A stretch of 64,000 nucleotides of DNA, from positions 186,001-250,000 of the forward strand of contig AAZW01000002.1 of the NCBI GenBank assembly GCA_000169995.1, given 5' to 3'. Under the pieces are notes generated by a model. The model searched no databases and was not told the DNA's origin. It saw only the letters and a list, made by a program, of their open reading frames with translations. Positions 1 to 9,367 of this stretch are shown piece after piece. How positions within the stretch are numbered: position 1 is the stretch's first letter; each line of letters starts with the position of its first letter. Position numbers and translations under genes: made by a program. Origin of the DNA: Vibrionales bacterium SWAT-3. GTDB lineage: Bacteria > Pseudomonadota > Gammaproteobacteria > Enterobacterales > Vibrionaceae.

Positions 1-171
1 GATCGATTTACCAATCGCATCGTGCGATTGCTTACCGCTATGGTGCGTCATGAAACCATTCCAAACTTGCACCTCAAAATCACGATTGATGACCACCAGC
101 CCCATATCGACGTTTTGAACCATGTCCACCATCCAGTGGAACTGTTCAAATTCAGCAGGAAGATTCAGCAT
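1..171 (-). CDS. PAS-domain signalling protein, partial (N-terminus only)
   Basis: The first 57 codons of a protein read leftward off the window edge. The ATG at 171 sits one base after the stop of the upstream gene and has a strong ribosome-binding site (GGAGG about 8 bases upstream) that lies inside the upstream gene's last codons, so the two are translationally coupled. The segment MGLVVINRDFEVQVWNG is typical of the start of a PAS sensor domain. The output domain (kinase, GGDEF or other) lies outside the window. Coupling to a receiver/CheC protein suggests a two-component or phosphatase-type signalling unit. The PAS assignment rests on a short stretch only. Confidence 0.7.
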   Translation of the reverse strand, partial: MLNLPAEFEQFHWMVDMVQNVDMGLVVINRDFEVQVWNGFMTHHSGKQSHDAIGKSI

Positions 172-172
172 A

Positions 173-1177
173 TTAAAACTCCTCCATTAGGTAGGCCAAT
201 TTGTTGTCTAGAAGAGGCAGAGACTCATCAACAAACATAAACAGAAGGTCACAACGGATAGAAGTACCATCAATGTTATAGCTGACTTCGAAGGTCATGG
301 TCTTCTTGAACGAACCACTCGTGTTTTCGATAACAGAATCAATCGAGATGTGTTGCCCTAGTAGAACCGGCGAACTCTGGAAGAAACGAACCTCGGATTG
401 CTCCCCTAGCCCGTTAAGGAAAGAGCCAACGAGAATATTCGACACATCCATCAGTAGTTCTAACTCTTCCAGCTCTTCACTTTCAGTCGGAACCTTCATG
501 AGCTTTTTAAGATCGCTCACACTGGAGTCACTGAGCAATACTAACGCTTCACCTGCAATCCCCTCTCCACTGAAGCCTTGGCAAACACCGGACACTTGGT
601 CATTGTCAGCCAAGTCACGAAGTGCCATGTGCAATTCGCTCACTTCGAAGATGTTCACGTTCGGTAATGGTAAGTGAACGAATACATTGAAATGACGCGC
701 CAATGCATCGGCTGCACGGCCTATCGCAACGTTCGCAACTTCCATATAGATGTCACGTCGGCGTAGAATCGGTAACTCTAGCGGTGCTGGCGTAATAAGT
801 TGAGGCTGTTTTGGTGGCTCAACATGCTCACGTAAAATCGCTTTTAACGCTTCTTTATCAATCGGCTTTTTCAAAAACGCTTTAGCACCAAGGTCCATGA
901 CCTTCTGCTGCGCTTTTGGTTGGATATCACCAGAAACAACCACAACGGGTGTGGTGTCACCTAAACGTTGCATCTCTTCCAATGTGCCATAGCCATCGAG
1001 TTCCGGCATGGTGAGATCAAGGAACATCAGTTTGAACTGGTTTTGAGCTAACTCTTCAAGTGCATTAAGCCCATGAACAGCAAAAGTTATATCTGCATTT
1101 AGAGAACTAGGCAGTGATCGAGCCATCTGCTTCCGTGCTAACGCAGAATCATCACATATAAGAACTGGGAACGACAT
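173..1177 (-). CDS. response regulator: receiver domain plus CheC/CheX-like phosphatase domain
   Basis: 334 residues. The first ~120 form a CheY-like receiver: acidic pair in VLICDDSA (residues 5-12), phospho-acceptor Asp in FLDLTMPELDG (about residue 54), Thr/Ser in VVVVSGD and Lys in FLKKP. After a Pro-rich linker, residues ~140-334 resemble the CheC/CheX/FliY phosphatase fold, including a stretch like DVSNILVGSFLNGLG that corresponds to the conserved E/D-x-x-N helix of that family. Proteins of this kind probably dephosphorylate or titrate a receiver partner. The stop codon is followed after 1 base by the ATG of the PAS gene, so the two are one operon. The partner is not visible. Confidence 0.82.
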   Translation of the reverse strand: MSFPVLICDDSALARKQMARSLPSSLNADITFAVHGLNALEELAQNQFKLMFLDLTMPELDGYGTLEEMQRLGDTTPVVVVSGDIQPKAQQKVMDLGAKAFLKKPIDKEALKAILREHVEPPKQPQLITPAPLELPILRRRDIYMEVANVAIGRAADALARHFNVFVHLPLPNVNIFEVSELHMALRDLADNDQVSGVCQGFSGEGIAGEALVLLSDSSVSDLKKLMKVPTESEELEELELLMDVSNILVGSFLNGLGEQSEVRFFQSSPVLLGQHISIDSVIENTSGSFKKTMTFEVSYNIDGTSIRCDLLFMFVDESLPLLDNKLAYLMEEF

Positions 1178-1471
1178 AAATGCACCACTGATAAATCAAA
1201 GCTAATTCGGACGAGTGTAACAGATCATTATGGTATCAGGTACGGGGTGAATATATTTGTATGTCGATTATTAATAAGAATGATAAGACGGACAGGTGAG
1301 CGATTATTTTGAGTGATTTTTCCTAAAAAAACAATATGCTACAAGGGCTATAACAACTATCTTTAGTGAACATAACAGCATTATTTTATGAAGTGAGAGC
1401 CTTAACAACGAAGTTTATTAAAGCTCAATACTGATGGTTAAGTTTCGATGACCTTACACAATGACGACGGT

Positions 1472-1717
1472 TTACAGCTGATAGCCCGGCCATAGGATAA
1501 GCAGCGCGAAGCGAATGATCACCGCAAACACCAATAATGCAATGCCCAAGCGATACCACTTATACTCTGCAACGCTCATTGGAATACGTTTATAAAACAT
1601 AGTGATCACACCTTTCCAATCACTACTGCGTTTTCCATACTGCATCACACTCGTTAAGACAAACAGTGCACCAAGTACTAACATTCCCTTCTCAGCCCAG
1701 AACAATCCAACTTCCAT
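1472..1717 (-). CDS. small inner-membrane protein, unknown function
   Basis: 81 residues with two clear hydrophobic segments (about residues 9-26 and 55-77) separated by a positively charged loop (YGKRSSDWKG, FYKR). Both ends probably face the same side of the membrane. There is a plausible ribosome-binding site (AAGGAATATAC) before the ATG at 1717. I do not recognise a family beyond a generic small conserved membrane protein. It stands alone: about 290 bases without a gene lie between it and the receiver gene, in which I see no ORF or RNA. Confidence 0.65.
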   Translation of the reverse strand: MEVGLFWAEKGMLVLGALFVLTSVMQYGKRSSDWKGVITMFYKRIPMSVAEYKWYRLGIALLVFAVIIRFALLILWPGYQL

Positions 1718-1838
1718 TTGTATATTCCTTGATATAACGGTGAGCGACTCAAATCATTCTAGTCACCTTTTAGCTCCGTTTCTGTAAGACCAAGGTCTAA
1801 ATCGCTCTGTGCTTAGACAGCGCAAGTAAGTGACGCAA

Positions 1839-1883
1839 TGAACTCGGCAAATTAAACTGAACAACATGTTCATATCGAGTTCA
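1839..1883. promoter_or_regulatory. nested inverted repeats upstream of the Spy/CpxP-like gene
   Basis: An outer dyad TGAACTCG (1839-1846) / CGAGTTCA (1876-1883) encloses a perfect 15-base palindrome TGAACAACATGTTCA (1858-1872). The structure lies about 45-90 bases before the ATG at 1928, where an operator would be expected. It does not resemble the tandem GTAAA box of CpxR. The binding factor is unknown. Confidence 0.45.
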
Positions 1884-1927
1884 GCTTACTCACCTATACT
1901 CATGTTTCCACTAACAGGAGAAACTCA

Positions 1928-2365
1928 ATGAAATCACTGAAAAAGTCGCTTTGTGTATTAACTGCTTCAGCTTTACTCGTTACCGCTCCGTTTGTGAGTG
2001 CTTCATCACCACAACAACCGCCACAACCAGCAGTGAGCCCATTGCAAATGGTTATTGCTTCTTTAAACCTAAGTGAAGAGCAACATGCGGAAGTCATCTC
2101 TCTTATTGAAGACTATCAATCTGATCGAACAAAGATTGATATGAATAGCGCGATAGAACTTAAGAAAAAGCAGGTCGCCCTAGTGACTCAGCCTGAATTC
2201 AATGAAGCTGAGATGGAAAAGGTCATTGATACGGTTCAAGCGACCGAGAAGTCGATGGTGATGCAAGAGATGCATCTTAAGAACAACATCTACAACGTGT
2301 TAACTGAAGAGCAAAAAGAGCAGTTCAAAACCATGATGAAGTCTGCGCTCTCTGGTGGAAAGTAG
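1928..2365 (+). CDS. Spy/CpxP-like periplasmic protein (LTxxQ motif)
   Basis: 145 residues. An N-terminal signal peptide (KKSLCVLTASALLVTAPFVSA, cleavage near residue 26) is followed by a charged, almost wholly helical body ending in LTEEQKEQF, the LTxxQ motif of the CpxP/Spy family. A second copy (LNLSEEQHAEV) occurs near residue 50, as is usual in this family. Known members are periplasmic chaperones or inhibitors of envelope-stress sensing. A ribosome-binding site (ACAGGAGAAACTCA) precedes the ATG. No adjacent cpxAR genes are visible, so it may be an orphan member; metal-sensing relatives such as ZraP are an alternative. Confidence 0.75.
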   Translation: MKSLKKSLCVLTASALLVTAPFVSASSPQQPPQPAVSPLQMVIASLNLSEEQHAEVISLIEDYQSDRTKIDMNSAIELKKKQVALVTQPEFNEAEMEKVIDTVQATEKSMVMQEMHLKNNIYNVLTEEQKEQFKTMMKSALSGGK

Positions 2366-2434
2366 CCTGGTAGAAACTAACTGCCCCTAATCCTGATATT
2401 GACTCCTTCCCCCGAGAGTCAATTTAGATAAACA

Positions 2435-2461
2435 AAAGCCACAGTTTTAATCTGTGGCTTT
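2435..2461. terminator. bidirectional intrinsic terminator
   Basis: AAAGCCACAG / CTGTGGCTTT stem with a TTTTAAT loop lies between two convergent genes (Spy/CpxP-like on plus, MATE exporter on minus). A/T tracts on both sides suit termination from either direction. Confidence 0.8.
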
Positions 2462-2490
2462 CTATTATGAGTAACGTATTACTAAAAAGC

Positions 2491-3843
2491 TTAAGAATAA
2501 GCAGAACAACCTACATCAGGAGCCTTGCTGTTCTTATTAAGCACGACCATCAAATGAATGAGCAATAGAATACCTGTCACACCTAAGCCAACGCCTATCC
2601 CGCCCCAGATTCCGGCCAATTCAAACTTGGGCATTAAGTACCAAGCAGCAGGTAGACCAAATATCCAGTAACCAATTGCCGTCATCACCGTAGGCATAGA
2701 GACAATCTTCATCCCTCTAAGCAGGTTGATTGCTAACAACTGCCAAGCATCAACGATAAAGCAGAGTGCAACAACCGAGATAACCGAGGCCAATAGCGAT
2801 GTCATTGCTCCTGTGCCATCATCCAGCTTGAAGATAGAAGCTATCATTTCCGGCCATAAGATAAAGACAGCCGACAGCGCCACACTCAGCACCGATACTA
2901 ATATGAAGCTTTGAATCGAGGTTCGTTTGATTCCCTCATAGTTGCCTGCGCCATAATCACGACCAACTAAAATTGCCGCAGCTTGGGAAAAGCCAAAGTT
3001 AAAGTTCCATGTAAAACTCAAGCATTGCAGTAAGATTTGGTGCAGCGCTAGAGAAGCGATACTAATGGTTCCTGCCATCAAGGTGCCACCATAAATCAAA
3101 CCATGCTCAAGCAACGCTGCAATCGCGATAGGTAAACCCATCAATAGCAAAGGGCTCATCAACTTGAGGGAGTACTCTTCTGTGTGTAGCCAAGGAGCAA
3201 ACTGTTTGAATTCGTCACGCTTGAATACCCAAACCGTGTAACCAATCATTACCATAAATGCCGCAATAGCGGTACCTAGCCCAAGCCCTGTTAGTCCCAT
3301 ACCTAACGTAAAGGTTAAGAAATAACTCACTGGAACATTCAGAATTACCGTGATTATCGACATCACTAAAATAGAACGCACATTACCGAACGCACTGGTT
3401 AAGCCACGTAACACCAATAAAATAAGCGAAGGCAACATCACCCATTTAAGAGCATGCACGTATTCCATCGCTAAGGTGATCACTTCCTGTGGTTGCTTAG
3501 CAGCTTCTAACACTAAAGGTGCTAACCAAAAGCTTGCCATTAAGAGCGCACTAAGTACGAACGCCAGCATGGTTGCGCCTTTCACTGCCAACCGAATTTG
3601 GCTATTACCAAATTCAGGGCGAGCTACTCGTTGACCATAAGCTATCGCAATCAAATTCGCGACACAGCCTACCGTGCTGCTCGCGATAATGAAGATAAAA
3701 AAGTAGATAGAAGCGCCTAAGCCACCAGCCGCAAGGGCTGACACGCTGATTCGCGACATCATCCAAACGTCAGTAAGGACTAAAGCCATGGATATCAGCT
3801 GTGAAATGATCAAAGGGAATGCAAGGGTAAGTATTTTTTTCAT
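2491..3843 (-). CDS. MATE-family multidrug/cation antiporter
   Basis: 450 residues with about twelve hydrophobic segments arranged as two homologous halves, the layout of MATE (NorM/DinF-like) exporters that use Na+ or H+ gradients to expel cationic compounds. It starts MKKILTLAFPLIISQLISMA, the usual first helix, and has the conserved GLP motif before the second half (LLMGLPIAIAALLEHG). The length matches the family (440-470). The LysR gene at 3944 is divergently transcribed with a 100-base shared promoter region, suggesting that it controls this exporter. The substrate cannot be told from sequence. Confidence 0.9.
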   Translation of the reverse strand: MKKILTLAFPLIISQLISMALVLTDVWMMSRISVSALAAGGLGASIYFFIFIIASSTVGCVANLIAIAYGQRVARPEFGNSQIRLAVKGATMLAFVLSALLMASFWLAPLVLEAAKQPQEVITLAMEYVHALKWVMLPSLILLVLRGLTSAFGNVRSILVMSIITVILNVPVSYFLTFTLGMGLTGLGLGTAIAAFMVMIGYTVWVFKRDEFKQFAPWLHTEEYSLKLMSPLLLMGLPIAIAALLEHGLIYGGTLMAGTISIASLALHQILLQCLSFTWNFNFGFSQAAAILVGRDYGAGNYEGIKRTSIQSFILVSVLSVALSAVFILWPEMIASIFKLDDGTGAMTSLLASVISVVALCFIVDAWQLLAINLLRGMKIVSMPTVMTAIGYWIFGLPAAWYLMPKFELAGIWGGIGVGLGVTGILLLIHLMVVLNKNSKAPDVGCSAYS

Positions 3844-3943
3844 GAGCGCCTCGGTTAATTTCGACCAAAATACGATCGATGGGACTAGCGTTCAATTGAT
3901 AAATTTGCGACTCTAACATTCCAAAAACTCATGCGAGTGAATT

Positions 3944-4918
3944 ATGACCCCATATCCTAGCCTGCCATCCTCACATAATGGCTTAAAAGCCTTCGAAGCG
4001 GCAGCAAGACTGATGAGCTTTACACTCGCCGCCGATGAACTCAACGTGACACAGAGTGCAATTAGCCGTCAGATAAAACAGCTTGAAGATGAGCTGAACG
4101 CATCTTTGATCATTCGTAAACATCGAGCGATTGAATTAACGGTGCAAGGTCATGATTTGTATGTCGCTTTGCGGGAAAGCTACGGCAATATCGAATCGGT
4201 TATCGCTTCTTGGAGAGAACCAAAACAGAAACGTATCGTGATAAAGGCAACCTTGAGCTTCGCTACGCGCGTGTTGATCTCCAAAGTTCGTGAATTAAAC
4301 GAGCGTTACCCAGATTACGAGATCGTGATCGTTCCTGTGATTGAAGAAGATGAAGCGATCAACAGCAGTGAATACGACCTGTTGATCTTCCACACTCGAT
4401 TCAAAAAACGCTATGACAACGCGCCTGACATCACTTTCTTGCGTGAAGAGTTCATGGCGCCAGTCTGCTCTACGAGCTTAACGAATGCTGCTGGTTTGAC
4501 TAAGCAAGATACCGACCTCGATTCGATCTTAACCATGCCGAGGCTGCACCCAACCTTAGATCATCATGATTGGAAAGTATGGCTAGCCGATGTTGAATCG
4601 CCACCGAAAAAGCCCGTCAGGAATACCAGCTTCTTATCTTTGGATATGGCGCTCAGCGCTTGCTTATCTGGTGAAGGCGTCACGGTGACGGATTTGCTTT
4701 TGGTTTTACAGGATCTGCAGCGCGGTTTCTTATATTGCCCAGAGAATGCCAAGATCCAGAACAGTGCGTGGACCTATTTCATCCACCAGCGCACCCACTC
4801 GCCTGTGATCAGTGGTTTGATTGATTGGCTTAAAATAGAGACAGCGAAAGAAATCGAATTGTTGAAAGCACTCTCCCAGCAAAATCATTGGTCAGGAGTG
4901 ATTGAAGACCAGCACTGA
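3944..4918 (+). CDS. LysR-family transcriptional regulator
   Basis: 324 residues. A winged helix-turn-helix occupies residues ~10-70 (SFTLAADELNVTQSAISRQI is the classic LysR helix-turn-helix), followed by a substrate-binding domain of the GcvA-like type. It is divergent from the MATE gene, with the 100-base intergenic space holding both promoters, the standard arrangement for a LysR regulator and its target. The effector is unknown. The ATG at 3944 gives the usual N-terminus with a short PYPSLPSSHNGLKAFEAAAR leader. Confidence 0.9.
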   Translation: MTPYPSLPSSHNGLKAFEAAARLMSFTLAADELNVTQSAISRQIKQLEDELNASLIIRKHRAIELTVQGHDLYVALRESYGNIESVIASWREPKQKRIVIKATLSFATRVLISKVRELNERYPDYEIVIVPVIEEDEAINSSEYDLLIFHTRFKKRYDNAPDITFLREEFMAPVCSTSLTNAAGLTKQDTDLDSILTMPRLHPTLDHHDWKVWLADVESPPKKPVRNTSFLSLDMALSACLSGEGVTVTDLLLVLQDLQRGFLYCPENAKIQNSAWTYFIHQRTHSPVISGLIDWLKIETAKEIELLKALSQQNHWSGVIEDQH

Positions 4919-4940
4919 ACACGAGCTTACGCCAAGTGAA

Positions 4941-4966
4941 TAAGCCACAGCATTTGCTGAGGCTTA
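4941..4966. terminator. hairpin between convergent LysR and amylase genes
   Basis: TAAGCCACAGCA / TGCTGAGGCTTA stem with a single mismatch and a short loop, lying between two convergent genes. There is no long T tract, so termination is inferred from position. Confidence 0.5.
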
Positions 4967-5012
4967 TACTTCGTTCTTGCTTAATGAGCTAAGTGGTTTA
5001 GCTAGATAACAT

Positions 5013-6413
5013 TTACAACTTAAACATACGCGCACTGCGTGGTGGCAGGTTAAACGTATGGTAGCGAGAAGAAATAGTTTCTGTCGCGCTGCTTAATACG
5101 TCTTTGTATTGAACATGCCAATTGAACTCGTGTTGGTAAGTATCAACAGTCACACCACGCGTTTCTCCACATTTGTTTATCCCAACTACCCCTTCTTTAC
5201 CACGCTTAAACAGCAAAGTGCACTGGTCACTTGAAATCATGGTCATTGTTTTGCCTTGCATCGCGTTATGGAAGCTCAACATGTTTTTCATTGTCGGACT
5301 GTTCCAAACATTACCCCAGCGACCATTATCTCTATCTTCTGAATCAGGAAGATCATCACTGTAGATCAGTGGAGTGCCGCCATCTTTACCAAGGATATAC
5401 GCGTAAGCAAGCTGCTCATCTTGCGGGTCCATAATTTGGTAACGGAAGCCGTCGTTGGTTGGAATGTCATGTGTGATAGTAAAGGTAATGGCTCGGCTAT
5501 CATCCAGTCCTTGCCCGTACGCTTGGGGATCGTGCAGTTGGTTTAAACCGCCACTCATAGAGAAGGCTGAACGAATCGAAGCAAACAACGGGAAATCGTA
5601 CGCTGAGTGGTTGGTGTTGTTCAAGTAAGGGGCTAAGAACGACTCATAACCGCTGTTCCCTGCCCCGCCACTGGTGATCACCTCGCCAAACACATGCATG
5701 TTCGCAGTGATCTCAGGCGTAAATACTTGGTCGATTTGGTACTGGCTCATGTGTTTCACCGCATCAATACGGAACCCTTTGATCCCCATGTCTTTTAGCG
5801 CTTTTAGATATAAACGTTGCTGTGACACTACCCAGTTGTTTGGGTCTAGGTCCGGAAGACCCACGTCGCCGTCTGCACCACACAAACGCCAATATTGAAC
5901 ATGACCTGGGTCGTTCCAGTCAGTAATACAGCCTGCAGCATGGAAATCGTTAGCCGAGACAAAACCTTGCGCTAAGTAGCCAAACAGAGTCTGGTCGGCA
6001 TAGTAGCTTGAGCGGCTGGCATAATCATTGAGCACTTCTGTTCCTGGATAATCCAAGTCACTTCGCTTCCAGCTTTCATTCGCCATATGGTTGAGTACAA
6101 CATCAGCGTAAACATCAACACCCACACCTTTGAGTGCGGTGATCATTGCAGCTAAATCTTGTTTATTCCCCAGTGGAGAATCAATGGTGCGCAGATCTTG
6201 TGGTTGATAACGCGCCCACCATTGGCTGCCGCTGGATTTCATTGCCGGAGCAACTAACACTTTCTTATAGCCCGCTTCGGCTATTTGGTTGGCATTGGCT
6301 GTCACATCTGAATACTTCCAGTTGAAAGCATGCAAAATGGTGTCAGCGTAAGTCGCTGAACTAAAAGAGCAAAGCGCGAGTGTGGATATGAGTAGGGTAT
6401 TTATTGGTTTCAT
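5013..6413 (-). CDS. secreted alpha-amylase (GH13)
   Basis: 466 residues beginning with a signal peptide (cleavage near TYA-DTILHAFNW, residue ~23). The four conserved GH13 regions are present in order: VYADVVLNHM (region I), GFRIDAVKHM (region II, nucleophile Asp), HVFGEV (region III, acid/base Glu) and FTITHDIPTND (region IV, transition-state Asp). It should hydrolyse alpha-1,4 glucans outside the cytoplasm. The size fits single-domain bacterial alpha-amylases with a C-terminal beta domain and no starch-binding module. It stands alone, with about 300 bases of promoter region shared with the divergent transporter gene; nothing else is seen there. Confidence 0.92.
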   Translation of the reverse strand: MKPINTLLISTLALCSFSSATYADTILHAFNWKYSDVTANANQIAEAGYKKVLVAPAMKSSGSQWWARYQPQDLRTIDSPLGNKQDLAAMITALKGVGVDVYADVVLNHMANESWKRSDLDYPGTEVLNDYASRSSYYADQTLFGYLAQGFVSANDFHAAGCITDWNDPGHVQYWRLCGADGDVGLPDLDPNNWVVSQQRLYLKALKDMGIKGFRIDAVKHMSQYQIDQVFTPEITANMHVFGEVITSGGAGNSGYESFLAPYLNNTNHSAYDFPLFASIRSAFSMSGGLNQLHDPQAYGQGLDDSRAITFTITHDIPTNDGFRYQIMDPQDEQLAYAYILGKDGGTPLIYSDDLPDSEDRDNGRWGNVWNSPTMKNMLSFHNAMQGKTMTMISSDQCTLLFKRGKEGVVGINKCGETRGVTVDTYQHEFNWHVQYKDVLSSATETISSRYHTFNLPPRSARMFKL

Positions 6414-7409
6414 AGAACATATCTCTCATTATAAATTCACAAGAATGATATGAGCGATAAAGACAATTAAAACGACCGATAAATCAGAGTTGAATTAGCG
6501 TCACCTTCTGTTGATGTTGATTTTATAAAATTGAGCTATAGCCGATATTATGTGGGGCACAATGTGATGTGCGTTTATGGTGTTGTTCTCGTATGCGTAA
6601 AGAGTGGAAATGAGAATTAATTGAATCAAGTTGACGAGAACAGGACAAAGACTTTGGTCGCCTCTCCTAAACTAAGCTATCATTCCTTCTCCCTCAACCG
6701 ATTGATATTTTTATGCCTTCTTTCTCTTTTTCAATGATCCCTGTTGGGGTTCGATTCATGATCCTTTCTGCTTTTGGATTCGCACTGATGTCAGCTTGTG
6801 TGAAATACATCAGCAACTACGGCATACCGGTATTTGAAATCGTTGCAGCGAGGGCGTTGGTGTCTTTGATCATCAGCTACATCGACGTAAAACGAAAAGG
6901 CATTTCTATCTGGGGTAATAACAAACCTCTGTTGTTCGTTCGAGGCGCAGTCGGCACTGCTGCACTGATGTGTGTTTACTACGCTGTGACCACGCTACCG
7001 TTAGCAGAAGCGACCATACTGCAATACGTACATCCCGTATTTACCGCATTGCTCGGTGTACTATTCCTAAAAGAGCGCGTCCAAAAATCGACCATGATCT
7101 GCATTGCGTTCTGTCTTGCGGGCTTATTGGTGATGGTACAACCAAGTATGAACAGCAACGTAAGCAGCGATTTGCCGTTATTCAGTATTCTGGTGGCATT
7201 ACTTGGAGCGTTTGGTAGCTCAATTGCTTACGTGATTGTGCGAAAGCTGAGCCAAACAGAAGACAGCTCTGTCATCATCTTCTACTTCCCATTAGTAGCC
7301 CTACCGATCTCTACAGCGCTTATTTGGAACGATTTTGTAATGCCAAGCCTATTCTTAACCGTGATGTTGGTTTTGGTTGGGGTATTCACTCAAATTGGCC
7401 AATACGGTT

Positions 7410-7419
7410 TAACCAAGGC
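7410..7419. repeat. target-site duplication, left copy (right copy at 8650-8659)
   Basis: TAACCAAGGC occurs immediately left of the element (7410-7419) and immediately right (8650-8659). Ten bases fits the 8-10 bp duplications made by the ISAs1 family and proves insertion by transposition. Confidence 0.9.
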
Positions 7420-8649
7420 AAGGGCGCGAATATACTTTGTTAATCTGATGTAAAAAGAACTTTTTCCCTGTAATCTTTATTCCATGCGGCTTGGTTCATC
7501 TTTCTTGGTACAGACAAGTTACCCTCTGATTTTCTAAATAGGTTCTGCACAAAGCGACGACAACAAGCCATATTCAACGCTGAATCCCCAGCGTAAATTC
7601 GCTGCTCGTCTTCTTTGAAAATTACGTCCAACGCCCAGTGCTGCTGATTCTCAATATGCCAATGCTTTCTTGTTGCCTTTGAGGCTAACTCTAAAGATAA
7701 ATGGTCTGTGCAAATATAGTACGAGGTTTCATAACTTCCTTTCCCTTTGACACTCCTATCTCTTACCACTGCAACAATGCTTTTTACGAGACACCACTTC
7801 TGTCTGAGTGCTTCGCTGAAGGCTGCAGGAAGCACGTAAACCTCACGAACCTCTTTTCTACCATGCCCTTTCTCTTCCGTGATGTATGATTCCTGTTTAT
7901 CTTCAGGCAAAGCCCAATAGTCTTGGAATTGCACATCAATTTCTGCTAATAAACTTGGTTGATTCAGTTTAACTTGTACTAGGATATCTCCACCTTTATC
8001 AACTACTTTATTCAGTGTTTCAACCTGACAATGCAGGGCATCAGCAGTTAATAAACATCCTTTGATATCTAAAGCGTCTAGCATGTTTCTTATTGCTAGC
8101 AGCTCCATACCTTTGCCGTCACAAGGTTGGTGTGTGAGAGTCAAACCCTCGTCTACATCAAATGCCGAAACCATATAGAGGGGGTGCTGTTGTTTGCTTT
8201 TGCCCCTTTTAGAACCTTCCCATCAACACTGATTATAGGCTGAGCATGCTTCTCTCTGTGCAAATTGACCCAGCCCACCATAGCTTCCAATAGCGTCTCT
8301 GGCACAACGGATCTCATGATCGCAGCTATATTATGTCGAGTGGGAAGACCATTTTCGTAGGGGAAATACTCACGTAACCACTCGATATTTCCTTCACCGA
8401 AATCCTTAATCTCTGTCCATTTATTTTGACCACAAATCATGGCTGTTATGACCACGAAAGCGACTTCCATAACAGGATAAACTTGATTGATGTGCGAACG
8501 GGTATCTTTCACTTTTTTAAGTTGCTCAATGATAATCATGTGCGAATTTCTCATGTTTTTTTACTTCATGATCAGATCGTGATTATCTAAAAAAGTTCCC
8601 TGTAAAATAAATCCATTATTTTCAATGGTTAAAGTTCGATCCCGCCCTT
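7420..8649 (-). mobile_element. ISAs1-family insertion sequence, copy A (1,230 bp)
   Basis: Bounded by imperfect inverted repeats AAGGGCGCGA (left) and, read on the other strand, AAGGGCGGGA (right), inside the 10-bp target duplication. It is nearly identical to copy B at 20112-21345 but 4 bp shorter, because one GCTT of a tandem pair near 8190-8200 is missing. The element disrupts the DMT transporter. Confidence 0.92.
7440..8554 (-). pseudogene. ISAs1-family transposase, frameshifted copy
   Basis: Two overlapping reading frames (8153-8554, N-terminal part; 7440-8174, C-terminal part) together match the intact 372-residue transposase at 20132-21250. The frame breaks where copy B reads VLKGAKASKQQHPLYM and copy A lacks 4 bases. 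The catalytic Asp in IISVDGKV lies in the first frame, and the second Asp (LLTADALH) and Glu (WHIENQQHW) in the second. No single protein carries the full DDE triad, so this copy is probably dead unless copy B acts in trans. Confidence 0.9.
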
Positions 8650-8890
8650 TAACCAAGGCAATGCAAACTCAAGCAGCAGGAAAAGCTTCGGCTTACTCTT
8701 ATGTTCAAATCGTCTTCTCTGCATTGTTAGGCGTATGGATCTTCAATGAGATCCCGTCAATATGGACATATCTTGGTGGTGGTCTGATTGTCACTGGCGC
8801 GCTTATTAATGTGTTTGGGAAACAACTATTAGTGCCGTTCAAAGCTAAGTAGAACACCGAGCGAAAAAACAGTTAGCTAATCAATCTAAA

Positions 8891-8925
8891 AAGGCATTGC
8901 GGAGTGTTCCACAATGCCTTTTTCA
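8891..8925. terminator. intrinsic terminator between convergent genes
   Basis: AAAGGCATTG / CAATGCCTTTTT stem followed by a T tract on the plus strand. It ends the transporter gene and, read on the other strand, may also serve the VOC gene. Confidence 0.8.
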
Positions 8926-8947
8926 GTTCTCCTACCTAACGATTCTG

Positions 8948-9367
8948 CTAACTTGTAGCATTTCTCAGCTTAGGATCATCACTCAGATATTCAACGAACT
9001 CGATTTCAAAGCCAGCCGGATCTACAAAGTAGACATTTTTTCGATAAGGTTCTTCAGCGCCGGGTTTAGCAACCGGGAAGCCCGCATCGATAAGACGTTG
9101 AGTGACGCTTTCGATATTATTGGTCACATAAGCGAAGTGCGCGAGGCCAACAGAATGCCCATCTAAATCTCTATTCTCACCCTCACCATGATCACTCATT
9201 GCGATGTATTGATACTCATCTCCAAAGTGTAACCAGTTACGTGGCTTACCTGACCATTCGCCCTTACCTTCGTCACGAACATACCAATGAGGGAACGCTG
9301 CTTTGTAGAAAGTCAGCATTTCTGGGATGTCCTTAACGACTAAATTTACATGTTCAAGTTGGATCAT
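8948..9367 (-). CDS. VOC-superfamily (glyoxalase/bleomycin-resistance-like) protein
   Basis: 139 residues from the ATG at 9367, chosen because TAAGGAGAG lies 5 bases upstream; a longer frame to 9406 lacks such a site. The fold signature is clear: LEHVNLVVKDI at the start, HFAYVTNNIE in the second half and DPAGFEIEFVEY at the end, giving metal ligands His5 (LEH), Glu at the end of strand 8 and His in the middle (GLAHFAYV). Members are metal-dependent lyases, dioxygenases or antibiotic-binding proteins; the substrate here is not determinable. Confidence 0.82.
   Translation of the reverse strand: MIQLEHVNLVVKDIPEMLTFYKAAFPHWYVRDEGKGEWSGKPRNWLHFGDEYQYIAMSDHGEGENRDLDGHSVGLAHFAYVTNNIESVTQRLIDAGFPVAKPGAEEPYRKNVYFVDPAGFEIEFVEYLSDDPKLRNATS

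Larger units (their letters stand above)
6713..8852 (+). pseudogene. EamA/DMT-family transporter, interrupted by an ISAs1-family element
   Basis: The gene is split. Residues 1-~236 are encoded at 6713-7419 and the remaining ~64 at 8660-8852. Removing the insertion and one copy of the target duplication restores one frame across GQYGLTKA-MQTQAAGKAS. The joined product (about 300 residues) has ten hydrophobic segments in two EamA repeats, typical of drug/metabolite transporters, with the conserved repeat end YVHPVFTALLGVLFLKE in the first half and YVQIVFSALLGVWIFNE in the second. Function in this strain is almost certainly lost. The clean target duplication shows the insertion is recent. Confidence 0.92.

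Noticed and set aside
7701..7889. Plus-strand ORFs inside both ISAs1 copies
   Set aside because: They are antisense to the transposase and identical in both copies only because the IS is.
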